NCBI GenBank assembly: GCA_963921935.1
Contig: OY998179.1
Coordinates: 20,085,114-20,149,113 of the forward strand
Length of the DNA: 64,000 nt
Origin: Galeruca laticollis
Taxonomy: Eukaryota > Arthropoda > Insecta > Coleoptera > Chrysomelidae
Direction of reading: 5' to 3'
Below are positions 1 through 9,939 of the stretch, one piece after another. Each line of letters starts with the position of its first letter. The first letter of the stretch is position 1. Below the pieces are notes generated by a model. That model saw nothing but the letters and a program-made list of their open reading frames with translations, was not told the DNA's origin and ran no database searches. The translations under genes and the position numbers were made by a program.

Positions 1-1049
1 GATTTTTAAAATTCGAATCAGTTATAGTTAAAACCACAAACTGAAAAATATGAATTTAAAAAAAAATAAAGTTAAAAAATTCAATCTCATCAAAGCATAG
101 ATATTCTTATTCAGAATTTAAAACTGTTTACATTTTTAAAATCAGTTAAGTAATAAGCTCAAAAAATTGATAAAAAGTTTTATTGTTTCCTTAAAAATTA
201 CAGAAATTTAAAATTGAAATATGGTATGCACGCACGTGTCTACCTAGTTATCGGCAGTGAGATGAGTCTTGTAGGGGAAAGGTGGGTCGACTGCTGACGA
301 CAAGAAACTATCTTTTTTTATCAAATCAGTATAGTTGGTATATTTATTAATTATAGTAATACATTTATGTTAGTTATACGTGATGAAAAAATTCAAAATA
401 TCAAGTATGTAAATACGAAATTCACATTTCAGTATTGATTATTTGAAGCAAGCGAAAATTTTTAAAAATTTGAAAATAGGTACTGGCAGAATTTATGTCT
501 GCTATAATAATATAATATAATATACTTTACTTTGCTATGGAAATGGAGTTATACAGTATGTAGATGGTCTTCGCAGTTGCAGTTTAGTGGTTTACGTTTT
601 GTGTACGAATACTTTGTTTTATTCTTACAGACTTTTCAAATAATAGTTGTAAGTTGTAAATTTGTGTAGAAGTTGCGTAGTAGGTACTTTTTTAGTTTTG
701 TGTGTTTTGGTTAAATGTTCGGATATTATTTTTATTTTTATTAGTTAAACATATTATGACATTTAATGTTAAAAATGAGCCCTAAAACTCGAAAAACTAG
801 TACTAGGAGTCGGAAACTTTTGGCGTTGAGGTAAGAAAAATTGTTTTTATAATTCGCGTATAAAAGAGACTTCATTATAAATGTTACAATGAAATCTTTA
901 TGAACACTTTTTTAGTAATTTTTTATGCCATACAGTCTGGCGTAGCTCTAGCTAGATTGAATATTATATGTATTTATAATTTTGATAAACGCTAAAACAA
1001 GAATAAAATGAAAAAAACAAACAGTTTTAACTATTTAAACTAATTTTTC
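1..1049. other. AT-rich non-coding flank
   Basis: No reading frame, RNA gene or repeat structure that I can support. The sequence is AT-rich with short simple runs, for example the TAATATAA-type run near 505-525. Confidence 0.4.
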
Positions 1050-1115
1050 TGCACGTATACATTACGGAAGCTGTGTGTTTATATATGAGACACCTTGAAC
1101 AATATCCAATCATAA
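1050..1115 (+). repeat. Family A dispersed repeat, left fragment
   Basis: This stretch matches the family A repeat seen again at 3612-3960, 13655-13818 plus 16247-16455, and in reverse at 14157-14500. Shared words include the cgg-agctgt block and the gaacaatat-ccaatcataa block just before the piggyBac-like element. The reading continues across that element at 3612, so the element was inserted here and ATAA is duplicated. Confidence 0.6.
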
Positions 1116-1128
1116 CCCGTAACCCGTA
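1116..1128 (+). repeat. Left terminal inverted repeat of piggyBac-like element
   Basis: CCCGTAACCCGTA, exact reverse complement of 3599-3611. The CCC start is typical of piggyBac-type termini. Confidence 0.85.
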
Positions 1129-1132
1129 TCAT

Positions 1133-1148
1133 GGGGTCTGTGAGACAC
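1133..1148. repeat. Subterminal palindromic motif, left
   Basis: GGGGTCTGTGAGACAC. Its core GTCTGTGAGAC is a palindrome around GTG. A related copy lies at 1303-1318, just before the transposase start, and the reverse complement lies at 3551-3566 near the other end. Candidate transposase binding site; function is inferred only. Confidence 0.6.
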
Positions 1149-1358
1149 TTGTCAACAAGTCCCGCACACCCGCTCCCCCACTTCTTCCTATATCATTCTG
1201 CCGTTCCATCTACTTTTAAGTTGGGCCAACAGCAGTGCGCTTGAAGATTTTGAGCGATATAGGTGAACGTACGCGTGAATTATTTCGAGTTAAAGTACGA
1301 AAGTGTCTGTGAGACCCCTTTGTACGGGTTAAGTAACTTTTTAAAAAATACGTTTAGA

Positions 1359-3317
1359 ATGGATTCTGCTCCGGGGCCGTCTAAACGTGTTCGGTTTAAT
1401 GATAAACAGTTTGAAGAGACTGTGAAACGATGGTATGATGAAGTAGACAGTGATTTTAGCGACATAGATGTTTGTGATAGTGATTACGCAATCGAAAGTG
1501 ATCACGATAGTGAGTCGGAGCTTGACTGCGAGGAACCTGATGAAACTAGTTTGAAAGATGATCAAGAAGTTATTAGAGGTAATGAAGACCTAGACAGCGA
1601 CGATGACGAAAATGATGAGTATGAAGAGAGGCAAGAAGCGAATCGAAAATCCTATTATGGAAAAAATAAGTATAAGTGGAGTGCAGAACCTCATGTCAGC
1701 CGCAGTCGCACTATGAAGCACAACATTGTAGTTCAGTTACCTGGATTGCGTAAAATGGCTAAGCAGCGCTTACAGATTTCTCCCACAGCAGCATCCGCAT
1801 GGGGCCTTCTTTTTCAACATGACATTTTGTAGCAAATAGTGCAATGGACCAATGAAAAAATTGGAACTAAGCGGATAAAATATGCTGATCAAAAATTAGC
1901 GTGGATTCAAGACACTGATTTAGTTGAAATAAATGCGTTCTTAGGTCTGCTGATTTATACATCCGTGTTTAAGTCTAACCACGAAAATATAGAGACCATT
2001 TTTGCCACAAATGGAACTGGACGGGACGTATTTAGATGTGTCATGACCATGAAACGGTTTGAGTTTTTACTAGTCTGTCTACGTTTTGACAACCCCACTG
2101 ATCGTCTAGAACGCAAAATTGAGGATCCCGCTGCACCAATTTCAGAAGTTTTTAACAAATTTGTACAAAATTGTCAGGAAGCATATTCCGTAGGCTTGTT
2201 AACGTGTGTCGACGAAATGTTGATTTCCTTTCGAGGAAAATGCCGGTTTAAAATGTATATACCCAACAAACCAGCCAAGTACGGCATAAAGGTTCAGTGT
2301 TTAACTGATGCTCGTAACCACTATTTCTATAATGGATATATTTACACTGGAAGTGGTTCCGATGGCAAAGGCCTGCCAGAAGTCGAGAAAAAATATAATA
2401 AACCAACTCAGTCTGTTTTACGTTTATGCCAGCCAATTTACGGCACAAATAAAAATGTTACTGCCGATAATTGGTTTACGTCAATAGAGCTCATCGACAT
2501 TTTATTTGAAAAAAAGCTAACATATGTCGGAACGATGAGAAAAAATAAAAAAGAACTACCCAAAGAATTTCTGCCTTCAAAAACTAAAGAAGTTGGAAGC
2601 ACTTTATATGGATTTACAAAAAAAATCACCCTTATTTCCCATGTTCCTAAAAAAGGAAAAGCAGTAATACTTGCATCGTCAATGCATCACACACGACACA
2701 CTGATGAAGACACAGGTAAACCAGAGATAAATGCTTTTTACAATAATACCAAAAGTGGAGTTGATACGTTGGATGAAAAATGTTCCAATTTTAGTGCTAG
2801 TAGGAGAACAAGAAGATGGCCGATGGCAGTGTTCTTTCAGTTACTAAATATCAGCACGTCTAATGCGTACATCCTATATACATCAGGACAAAATTCTCCT
2901 AAAATCACGACAGGAAATTTTTTAAAAATGTTAGCAAAAGAACTTGTTACACCCCACATGGAGAGAAGATTCGTAAATTCTAGAACTCCAGTAGAAATCA
3001 AAATAGGAATTCAGCGTATCATAGGAGAAGAAGTCACAAAAAATCTTGAAATACAGTATATGAATCAGGAAGAACGTTTAGAAATAAGAAAAGTGTGTTA
3101 TTTATGTCCTAAAAGACTTAAACGTAAGACCCAGTACTTATGTGTGATGTGTAAAAACCCAGTATGTTTAGAGTGCACCTTTAAAATATGTAAAGAGTGT
3201 AAAAATGTTATTTTTGTAATTTTTGATAAAAATTTAAGAATATCTTTTTGTTATACTCTTGTTTATCAAGCTTCTTTACAGATAAAAGCTGTTTGGTATG
3301 TTTATATTACATTTTGA
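1359..3317 (+). pseudogene. piggyBac-type transposase with one in-frame amber codon
   Basis: DDE transposase of the piggyBac family, which cuts and pastes its own element in the nucleus. The likely start is the ATG at 1359 (MDSAPGPSKRVRF), not the upstream GTG. The acidic N-terminal region reads to a single TAG at 1830-1832, and the same frame then continues without a break to 3317. In the second part, counted from codon 1839, the three catalytic aspartates are visible: D125 (CVDEML), D210 (TADNWFTS) and D309 (TKSGVDTLDE). A C-terminal cysteine-rich zinc-binding domain follows at about 420-453 (CYLC...CVMC...CLEC...CKEC). No frameshift is present, so the one stop is the only obvious lesion. 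It may be a recent mutation, a readthrough stop or a sequencing error. The tail after the Cys-rich domain is longer than I would expect. Confidence 0.9.
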
Positions 3318-3434
3318 AAAAAAAAAACATGTAAATTCAAAATATGTCAAAAATTTTACTTTCCAAGAATTAATTAAATATTTTCGTGAAAATGTGACTT
3401 TATTTCATAAAGTTTTTACATATGCTAACTCCTA

Positions 3435-3438
<4 letters not shown>

Positions 3439-3501
<63 letters not shown>
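3439..3501. repeat. (TA)n microsatellite
   Basis: An uninterrupted AT alternation lying between the transposase gene and the right end of the piggyBac-like element. A shorter run continues near 3533-3545. Confidence 0.95.
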
Positions 3502-3505
<4 letters not shown>

Positions 3506-3550
3506 GCCTCACCATTATCACACGCTTTCCAAATATATATATATAGCTAG

Positions 3551-3566
3551 GTGTCTCACAGACCCC
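3551..3566. repeat. Subterminal palindromic motif, right
   Basis: GTGTCTCACAGACCCC, the reverse complement of the motif at 1133-1148. It lies 33 bases inside the right inverted repeat. Confidence 0.6.
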
Positions 3567-3598
3567 ACTGTACGACTTATGTCCTAAAAGTGGATCTG

Positions 3599-3611
3599 TA
3601 CGGGTTACGGG
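3599..3611 (-). repeat. Right terminal inverted repeat of piggyBac-like element
   Basis: TACGGGTTACGGG, exact reverse complement of the left end at 1116-1128, followed by ATAA. Confidence 0.85.
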
Positions 3612-3960
3612 ATAAAATTGGTTACTTGTAAACACTCCGGAAGCTGTATCATGCTAATAAAACGAAATTTCTTCAAAAATTATCAAAAATGTGGTACTTG
3701 AAGTATCACAGCACCCGTTGTACTGGCTCTGGTGAGCTGAAAATCAATAGGGTTCATCTGAACGCCTTGAACCATTCCCAATCCTAAAATTGTTGATTTT
3801 ATGCACTCCGGATTTTTCCAAAAACCCATTTTTCGTGTTTATCTCACTGAAAAACGTGAAAATAGCTCAAGAAAATAAAAAATTCCAACTTTTATGGAGG
3901 TAAACCAATACTTTTCTCGTATCATAGATAGGTTTGGCGGAAAAGTAAAGTAATAGTGAT
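3612..3960 (+). repeat. Family A dispersed repeat, right part
   Basis: Continues the family A repeat after the piggyBac-like insertion. It contains the words ACTCCGG-AGCTGTATC-TGCTAA, GCACCCGTTGTACTGGCTC and AAACCAATACTTTTCTCG. The same words occur in the same order at 13655-16455 (plus) and 14157-14500 (minus). No coding capacity was seen. Confidence 0.75.
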
Positions 3961-4083
3961 TTTCAAGGAAATTGTGAGAATCGGTCAGAGCTATTCACTC
4001 TTGTCATAGTGGTGGCCGCTCTTTTGAGCTCTTAGACTTCTTTATTTGCGAGGAGTCACCCCGCGTTTTTCTTGTTTGTTTTC

Positions 4084-5300
4084 CTATAGATTGTCGTGTC
4101 TTTTTGCTTTTTCTGTTATCTTGTTCCATTTTTTCCGGTCCTTTATATCTGTTTTCCAATCTCTTATATCCAATTTTTTCATATCTTCCTTAACTTGATC
4201 TTCCCATCTTGTCTTCGGTCTTCCTTTTGGCCTTGCTACTTGTGGTATCCAATTACGTATTCTTCTTATTATTGTTTTCGGCTCCCTTCTGAGCACATGC
4301 CCGTACCATTTTAATCGTTGGGCTTTTATGAACTTTACAACATCCTGTCCTTCCATTTTTTGTCTAATTTCATGGTTCATCATAGTTCTGAAGTCGCCCT
4401 CTTCTGTTCTGACTGGTCCAAAAAGTTTCCTCAATATTTTCTTTTCGGTACTCCTTAAAGTTTCTTCGTTTTTATTTGTCAAGGAGATTGTCTCTGCGGC
4501 ATATGTCATTGTTGGTCTGATAGCGGCTTTATACAGTTTCAATTTGGTGTTTTTGTTTAGATGTTTATCTTTAAGAAATTTGCTGTATTTCCAGTAGGTA
4601 TGCTCTGTTTCCTGATTTTATCCTCTCTGCCACCTCTATACTTTTGTCGTTCTTCTCGTTTATCGTAACGGCTAAGTATTTGAAGTTTGCTACTTTTTTA
4701 AATTTGTCGTTCTGTACTGTGATTTCTTTTATACTCTCTGTTGTTTCCTTGCTGACTAACATATATTTAGTTTGTTCTGGGTTTATCTCCAGACCTCTGC
4801 TTTTTGCTTCTTCAATCAGGTCACCTAGCATTTTATCCAAATTGCTCCTATTCCTTGCTATAAGTACCAGATCGTCTGCATACCCTATTATTTGTGTCAT
4901 ATTCTGAGCTATTGTTGTGTATGTTTCTATCGCCTTAATCGCTCCATCTAATGCTATATTGAATCATACCGTTGATAAAGCATTCCCTGCCTCACACCAT
5001 CTACCATATCGATTTCCTCACTATAGCCCTCACTAGTTAATACTCTGGTTTTCGAGTTGTTTATCGACATTTTTGTCAGTCGAATTAACTTGTTTGGAAT
5101 ACCCATTTTCCTCATGTCTGCCATCAGCTTACGCTTGCTAAGCTAATACTATCAAATGCTTGCTTAAAATCTACAAACAATATATGTAAATCGATTCCAT
5201 ATTCATAGCTTTTTTCTATCGTCTGCGTCATTACATGCGCTGCATCTATAGTTGATTTACCACTTCTGAAGCCACAAGATGTTATATACCTAGAGCTAAA
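4084..5300 (-). pseudogene. 5'-truncated non-LTR retrotransposon, reverse transcriptase end
   Basis: Read on the minus strand from about 5300, the translation gives RT motifs in order: GKSTIDAAHVMTQTIEKS, then HILFVDFKQAFDS, then after frameshifts GYADDLVLIARNRS (catalytic YADD) around 4880, then the C-terminal segment LKWYGHVLRREP followed by RPKGRPKTRW, ending near 4084. The endonuclease and N-terminal half are absent, so the copy is 5'-truncated. Several stops and at least one frameshift near 4570-4600 make it a dead copy. The C-terminal style is that of insect RTE-like proteins often labelled endonuclease-reverse transcriptase; I am not certain of the clade. Confidence 0.8.
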
Positions 5301-5552
5301 TGAATATTTATCATTTAGAATTTTGAAAGGATATTGAATAGGGCATCAACAACGAAATGCAAAGTGTTCACATAAGAATGTGAAAAGAAAAGGAATTAAA
5401 AATAGTATAAGTTCCCTTTAAAATTCTTTTAAATTAGTGAATGAACTTATTTCATTGTCATAAAGTTAGAAGGTACAATTTGTATGCGACTACTCAACGA
5501 ACGTGACATTGTACATTTTGTTTAAACGAATCTAAGAAATAAAGAAAATCGT

Positions 5553-7065
5553 ATGGTTGAAACATGCATTCCTATTAATAAAAACTCTGTGTCAAACAAT
5601 AATGATGATCTAGCACCATCTACTTCTGGAATTCTTGACAGTAAAGTAATCCAAGTAGACAAATCTCAAATTTTAGCTAACTCTTCTGGAGATATTCAAC
5701 TTGAAGATGATAGAACTTATGAATACTTAGAGCCAATGGAAATAGAAATTAATGACGGCACTACAAGGGAGTTAAATATTCTTGAGGGCAGAAGAATTGT
5801 CGATATTATGAGTATATTTAAACAAATTCAAAATGCCAATAACCACCCACCATTTGATTGTAATATTTCATATATGACATTTATTAAAGAAAAACAAAGA
5901 GGGCTTTCAAGTTGCTTTGTTTTTAAGGGTACTATGTGCAATATTGAAAGAGAAATGTTTTCTGAAGATCCACAAAAGCGGTCAAACTTGAATGTTAAGT
6001 CTGCTGCCGTCCTTGCTACAATGAGTACTGGTGGTGGACTTTCAGAGTTAATGGAACAATACGCAATTTTAAATATTCCGTCAATGTCTTTCTATCAGTA
6101 TGCCAAACACCATGATATTGTATCTGAAACCATATTTCAAACCGCAAACGTTGCTATGGAAGAAGCCGGTCAAGAAGAACTTCGTTTAGCTAAAGAATTA
6201 GGATGTGTTGGATAAACAAGGAAACGGTCTTATTGCGGTAATAACTAATGATGCTTGGTCGAAACGGTCATACAAAGTGAACTACAATGCTCTATCAGGA
6301 GTGGCTTGTATTGTTGGCGCTAAAACTGGAAAACTTCTCTATCTGGGTTCACGAAATAAATACTGTCCAACGCGTACTTTAAAAAAAGTGGATATTCCCC
6401 AACATAAATGCTTCAGAAATGGGAGTGCATCTTCTTCTACCATGGATACTAGCATTATCCCTGAAGAATTCCGACGGAGTGTTGAAATACATAAACAAAA
6501 ATATGTGAAGTTAATAGGTGACGGAGAGCAGTGTATATGAAAAATTATGTGTAGAAAGACCGCATGGATATCAGTTTCCGATTAGTAAAATTAAATGTAC
6601 AAACCATCTGTTGCGGAACTACTGCACTCGGCTGAGGGAGGTTGCAAAAAAAAAGAATAAGTTCCAAGAAATTGATAGTTGGCGTTCCACTGCGAAAACG
6701 CCTAGAATCCAATATAATGAAACTGCGAGTTGGAATAAAAACTGCCGTAAACCATCATCGAAAAGAGAACAAACCCATGGATGAGCAAATAAAATTATTG
6801 ACAGCAGACATAAGCAACTGTCCTAGGCACGTCTTTGATGATCATACCAAATGCAGTGCTTATGTTTGCAAAGGGCTCAAAAAAGGCGAGCATAATTTAA
6901 TTCCTGAAATGGAAAAATGTGGTCTTTTAGATGATATTTTGGTTTGTGGAAATCGGTTGCAGCAACATATTCATAGTTTATTATTGAATATGAATAATAG
7001 TGCCGCAAAGTCATATAACTCCATAATAGAAAAATTTGTTGGAGAAAAACAAATAAATTTTTCAG
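5553..7065 (+). pseudogene. Mutator-like transposase domain, N-terminal half of a fusion gene
   Basis: It matches the insect Mutator-like transposase family (DDE superfamily). The ATG at 5553 opens a 220-codon acidic N-terminal region, including STGGGLSELMEQYAILNIP. After a frameshift near 6206 comes the most typical block, AWSKRSYKVNYNALSGVAC, then LIGDGE (shift near 6523), SSVYEKL, KIKCTNHLLRNYC, and after a third shift in an A-run near 6640 HVFDDHTKCSAYVC and NSIIEKFVGEKQINFS. Family members usually read DGAWSKRSY; here the residues are NDAWSKRSY, so the first catalytic Asp may be lost (from memory of the family). After INFS (7065) the frame stops within a few codons, but its continuation VKNSYDTRC is found at 11288, 4.2 kb away. 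Transposition function is inferred from the family. Confidence 0.8.
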
Positions 7066-7684
7066 TGAAAAACTCAGATTAATAAATAAAATAGATATGT
7101 TTGTTTTGACTTTTTCCTGCCCCAAACATTGAGTCACATTCTAAGCTCACTTGCGGAACTCTTCCACTGCTTTGCCATATTTACAAATCCTCTTTAGATG
7201 CAGGAAAAATGAAAATAGAAATTTTATTGAAAATTTCTTAAAAAGTTATGCAATTAAAAAAAAATTCGTAATAATTTATGCATTTGAGTCGCTGCTTTTA
7301 AAACTAATTAATAATACTTGAATTTTATATAATAAAGGCATATTCTTATATAAATTTTAAACAAGTATTTGTTGTAACTAAAAGTGGCAACATTGTTAAA
7401 AATTTCAATACCTGCTTTGTTTGTCTAGTTTAAACTATTTAGTAGTTTTGTCTTTGTTCAGTTACGATATAAAGAGAGATGCAAATATCGTCAGAGCGTT
7501 CTCGACTAACATTTGTATTGGATTGTAGTATTATAGTAAATACTGTCAAACTTGGTTTGCTTATTACGAGCGCCATTAGGACTAGCACGTAAAAATTGAG
7601 TTCTTTCGATGTTATGTGTGTTTTTCAAGACTTTTAGTGACAAACTTTGGTTTTAAGTTAATTAATTTCGTGTTTTTTATTATC
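7066..7684. other. Non-coding stretch upstream of the THAP gene
   Basis: Left end of the 4.2 kb segment that separates the Mutator-like half from its YqaJ continuation. I see no coding region. It would include the promoter and 5' leader of the THAP gene, but I cannot identify a TATA box or initiator with confidence. Confidence 0.35.
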
Positions 7685-9340
7685 ATGGTTCGTCAGTGCC
7701 AAGTCTGTCTGAAAAACGGCCGAAATTACCCCGAATTGTCAACTCTCATACCACAGGTATGTAAATATTTGAACGGCTTTCCAGTGGCGGCGACTTTTAT
7801 TATTCATTTCAATAATATTTGAAATGCTTAATAGTTTTTTAATTTTAAAAAGCAAATTTCTATTTGGCGTTGTTTTATTCTAGTTTTCCCACCAATTTGG
7901 AAACAAGAAGAATTTGGTTTGCTTTACTGGGTCTAAGCGAGACTCATGATCTACCAAAACGACCTGAAATTTGTTCGGAGCATTTTAAACAATCTGATTT
8001 TATATATAAGAGTAGTGGCCGTAAGTTTCTAAACAAAGATGCTCTTTCCATGTCAGTTTTTGAATTTAATCCACCAGATGTAATGTAAGTACCTACACAT
8101 TTTCTTGGTACAAAGTAATTCCCAAAATAAAAAAGTCGCTGTCCTGATAAACAAAATTTCCTTTCAATATAGTAAGTTCTTTTTATTACAGCTGATAAAG
8201 CGGCCATAAAAGACAATTTTTAAACAGTTTATTAATTATAAGTCATTACTTTATTGGACGACTGGTGACACTCTGGGCTGTCTAGATAACTATAGTTCAG
8301 TTCCAATATAGTAGGCACTAAACTAAACTACAATTGTTCTTGGTATAATGCAATATTTCTGACAATTTAGTGCCTACTATTTTACTGAACTGTATTTAAA
8401 AATTAAATTATTATTTTAATTTTTTAAGAGGTCATTTGGCCACATATGATCCATTTTATTCAGTAAGCAATGATGACTGAGTTAGTTGACTTACATTAAT
8501 TTGTTAAAAGAATATGTCTATTTTAGGTCTTCAACAAATAACTCAGATTGCCATCAAAAAGATTTATCAGCACAAAATGTTTCTGAGCAAGCTTCTAGTG
8601 CTACTCTAAGTGATGTCGAAAGGTAAATATTTAAGTAATTTATGTTGAAATTAGAGAGTATATTTTTTAAACTGCTTTTTAATAAAATTTACTGTTTCGA
8701 TCTTTACTCTGTGGAATCAACTCATATTACTTTTTTAAATGAAACTAACTGTTTCTAGATAATTCCATAATATATTGAAAATGTGTTAAAAATTCTAAGA
8801 AATTGACAATTAGTTTCATTTAAAAAAGTAATGCTTTTTAAAAGTTTGTTATTAAAACAAAAAAATTGTTAATTGTGTTTTATTTTTAGTTTACCAGTAG
8901 AAGAAGTTGTTGATGATCTAGTAACAGTAACTGAGAATCATTCATTTATGAGCGGTGTATCATTGCTTACTTCAGATTCTCGTATACTTGCATATATGTT
9001 AGTTTTTTAGTTAGGTTTGTTGTAGTATATATTTTCTCCTAAATGTTTAAAGGTTTTTGTAATAGGCAATAAAATTTATTTACAGTTTGTTACAGTGACT
9101 AGAATCAACAACCTATTCTGATTTATGTATTTTAGGTTTACGGAGCCTGGTCCTTCAGGACTGTTTAAATATAATACGCCAGCTGAGTCCTTATCTCCTA
9201 CTACCAGCACTGCTTCTTCAACTGAAAAACAACTTTTGGGAATTCTAAAGGAAAACCCAAGTAAGCTGTCCGAAGATGCTGTAGTCCCTTTATCTGATTT
9301 TAGAGGTGCATTGAAAATGGTGAAAATAACAAAAAGGTAA
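7685..9340 (+). CDS. Spliced THAP-domain gene (five candidate exons)
   Basis: THAP domains are C2CH zinc-binding DNA-binding modules found in cellular proteins and in P- and Kolobok-type transposases. Exon 1, 7685-7756, encodes MVRQCQVCLKNGRNYPEL (the first Cys pair) and ends CAG/GTATGT. Exon 2, 7884-8084, supplies FPTNLETRRIWFALLG and ICSEHF (Cys at 7972, His at 7981), giving the C-x2-C-x~45-C-x2-H pattern, then a FLNKDALSMSVF segment like the AVP box. Exons 3 (8527-8622), 4 (8890-8997) and 5 (9136-9336) have AG/GT borders, and all join in phase 2 as one open frame of serine-rich, probably disordered sequence ending VKITKR. The stop at 9338 overlaps a donor (AAAAG/GTAAAA), so more exons may have existed. 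Oddity: exon 1 leaves phase 0 while exon 2 needs one leading base, so that junction does not work with the visible sites. Host gene or transposon gene is undecided. Confidence 0.65.
8291..8395. repeat. Short hairpin MITE in THAP intron 2
   Basis: The left arm (8293-8323) and right arm (8364-8394) are imperfect inverted repeats sharing AGTTCAGT, AATA and TAGTAGGCACTAAA with its complement. The spacer is about 40 bases and there is no coding capacity. Confidence 0.7.
8726..8832. repeat. Family B MITE with perfect 23 bp inverted ends
   Basis: Bases 8726-8748 are the exact reverse complement of 8810-8832 (word TTTTTTAAATGAAACTAA). The internal sequence matches the diverged copies at 15338-15440 and 27217-27325. 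It lies in the intron between THAP exons 3 and 4, so it was inserted without touching the coding frame. Confidence 0.8.
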
Positions 9341-9346
9341 AATTAA

Positions 9347-9920
9347 CCCGGGAACAGTCACGTTGTTAGATTTTGTCTAACGTTTTTAGTTTTTCTCTTA
9401 TAATAACTCACTAAGTAACTAGAATTCTGTCGCCATCTGGGAATGCCTCCAGGGATGACCCATACCAACGCTTGCAACAATGGAAGGTGTACAGATAACT
9501 GTTACGAGAAATAAAGGCACTTGTTACTGTAAATCTATCACGCAATCGTTTATTTATTCCAAATTTTACGTGTGTATATGGGAAGAAAGTTGATCCAGTG
9601 TGCATAAAATTACAAGGTAATCAATCTAAAATGATATGCAGATACTGTCTCGACAGAAAAACAGATTTACGATACAACAATGTGGAACATATGCCTCCCC
9701 GATATGTAAAGAACATAAGTACCATAACTACATTAGCTACATGTACCAACTGTGCAGCCCATGGTGAGAATTCTAAGGGGTAATTGAATGAATACTGTGG
9801 CAATATATGCCTTTACTATTTAAATCAAAAATATATAGACTTTTTTCAGATGAGAATATGTTTGATCAAATCTAACACGAGACATCTTAAGTTATGGTTA
9901 TTAACGCGACCGTTCCCGGG
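9347..9920. mobile_element. Short TTAA-flanked piggyBac-type element
   Basis: Flanked by TTAA at 9343-9346 and 9921-9924. The ends are inverted repeats that begin CCCGGGAAC and match at 16 of the first 18 bases. At 574 bp it is too short for a transposase and is presumably non-autonomous. It sits only seven bases after the donor site of THAP exon 5, inside what would be the next intron. Confidence 0.85.
9499..9783 (+). CDS. Cysteine-rich ORF inside the short piggyBac-type element
   Basis: Open for about 94 codons after a TAA at 9496, without an early ATG. It contains CRYCLDRKTDLRY and later CTNCAAHG, giving two CxxC pairs with a following His, as in a small zinc-binding fold. I do not recognise the family. 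It could be a remnant of a transposase C-terminal Cys-rich domain, a captured exon, or chance. Confidence 0.25.
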   Translation: MLREIKALVTVNLSRNRLFIPNFTCVYGKKVDPVCIKLQGNQSKMICRYCLDRKTDLRYNNVEHMPPRYVKNISTITTLATCTNCAAHGENSKG

Positions 9921-9939
9921 TTAAGTTTGTCGCTTGATT

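Larger units (their letters stand above)
1116..3611 (+). mobile_element. piggyBac-like DNA transposon with ATAA target duplication
   Basis: The element starts CCCGTAACCCGTA and ends with its reverse complement, and it is flanked on both sides by ATAA (1112-1115 and 3612-3615). The uninterrupted family A copy at 14157-14500 (reverse) has ATAA at the same position, so the empty site can be read from the window itself. Inside lies one piggyBac-type transposase gene plus copies of a palindromic motif near both ends. piggyBac elements normally use TTAA, so the ATAA site is unusual. The element is about 2.5 kb, a normal length for the superfamily. Confidence 0.85.

Noticed and set aside
3439..3501. 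(TA)n run as an origin or regulatory site
   Set aside because: Simple dinucleotide expansion; similar runs at 37358 and 43150 have no common context.
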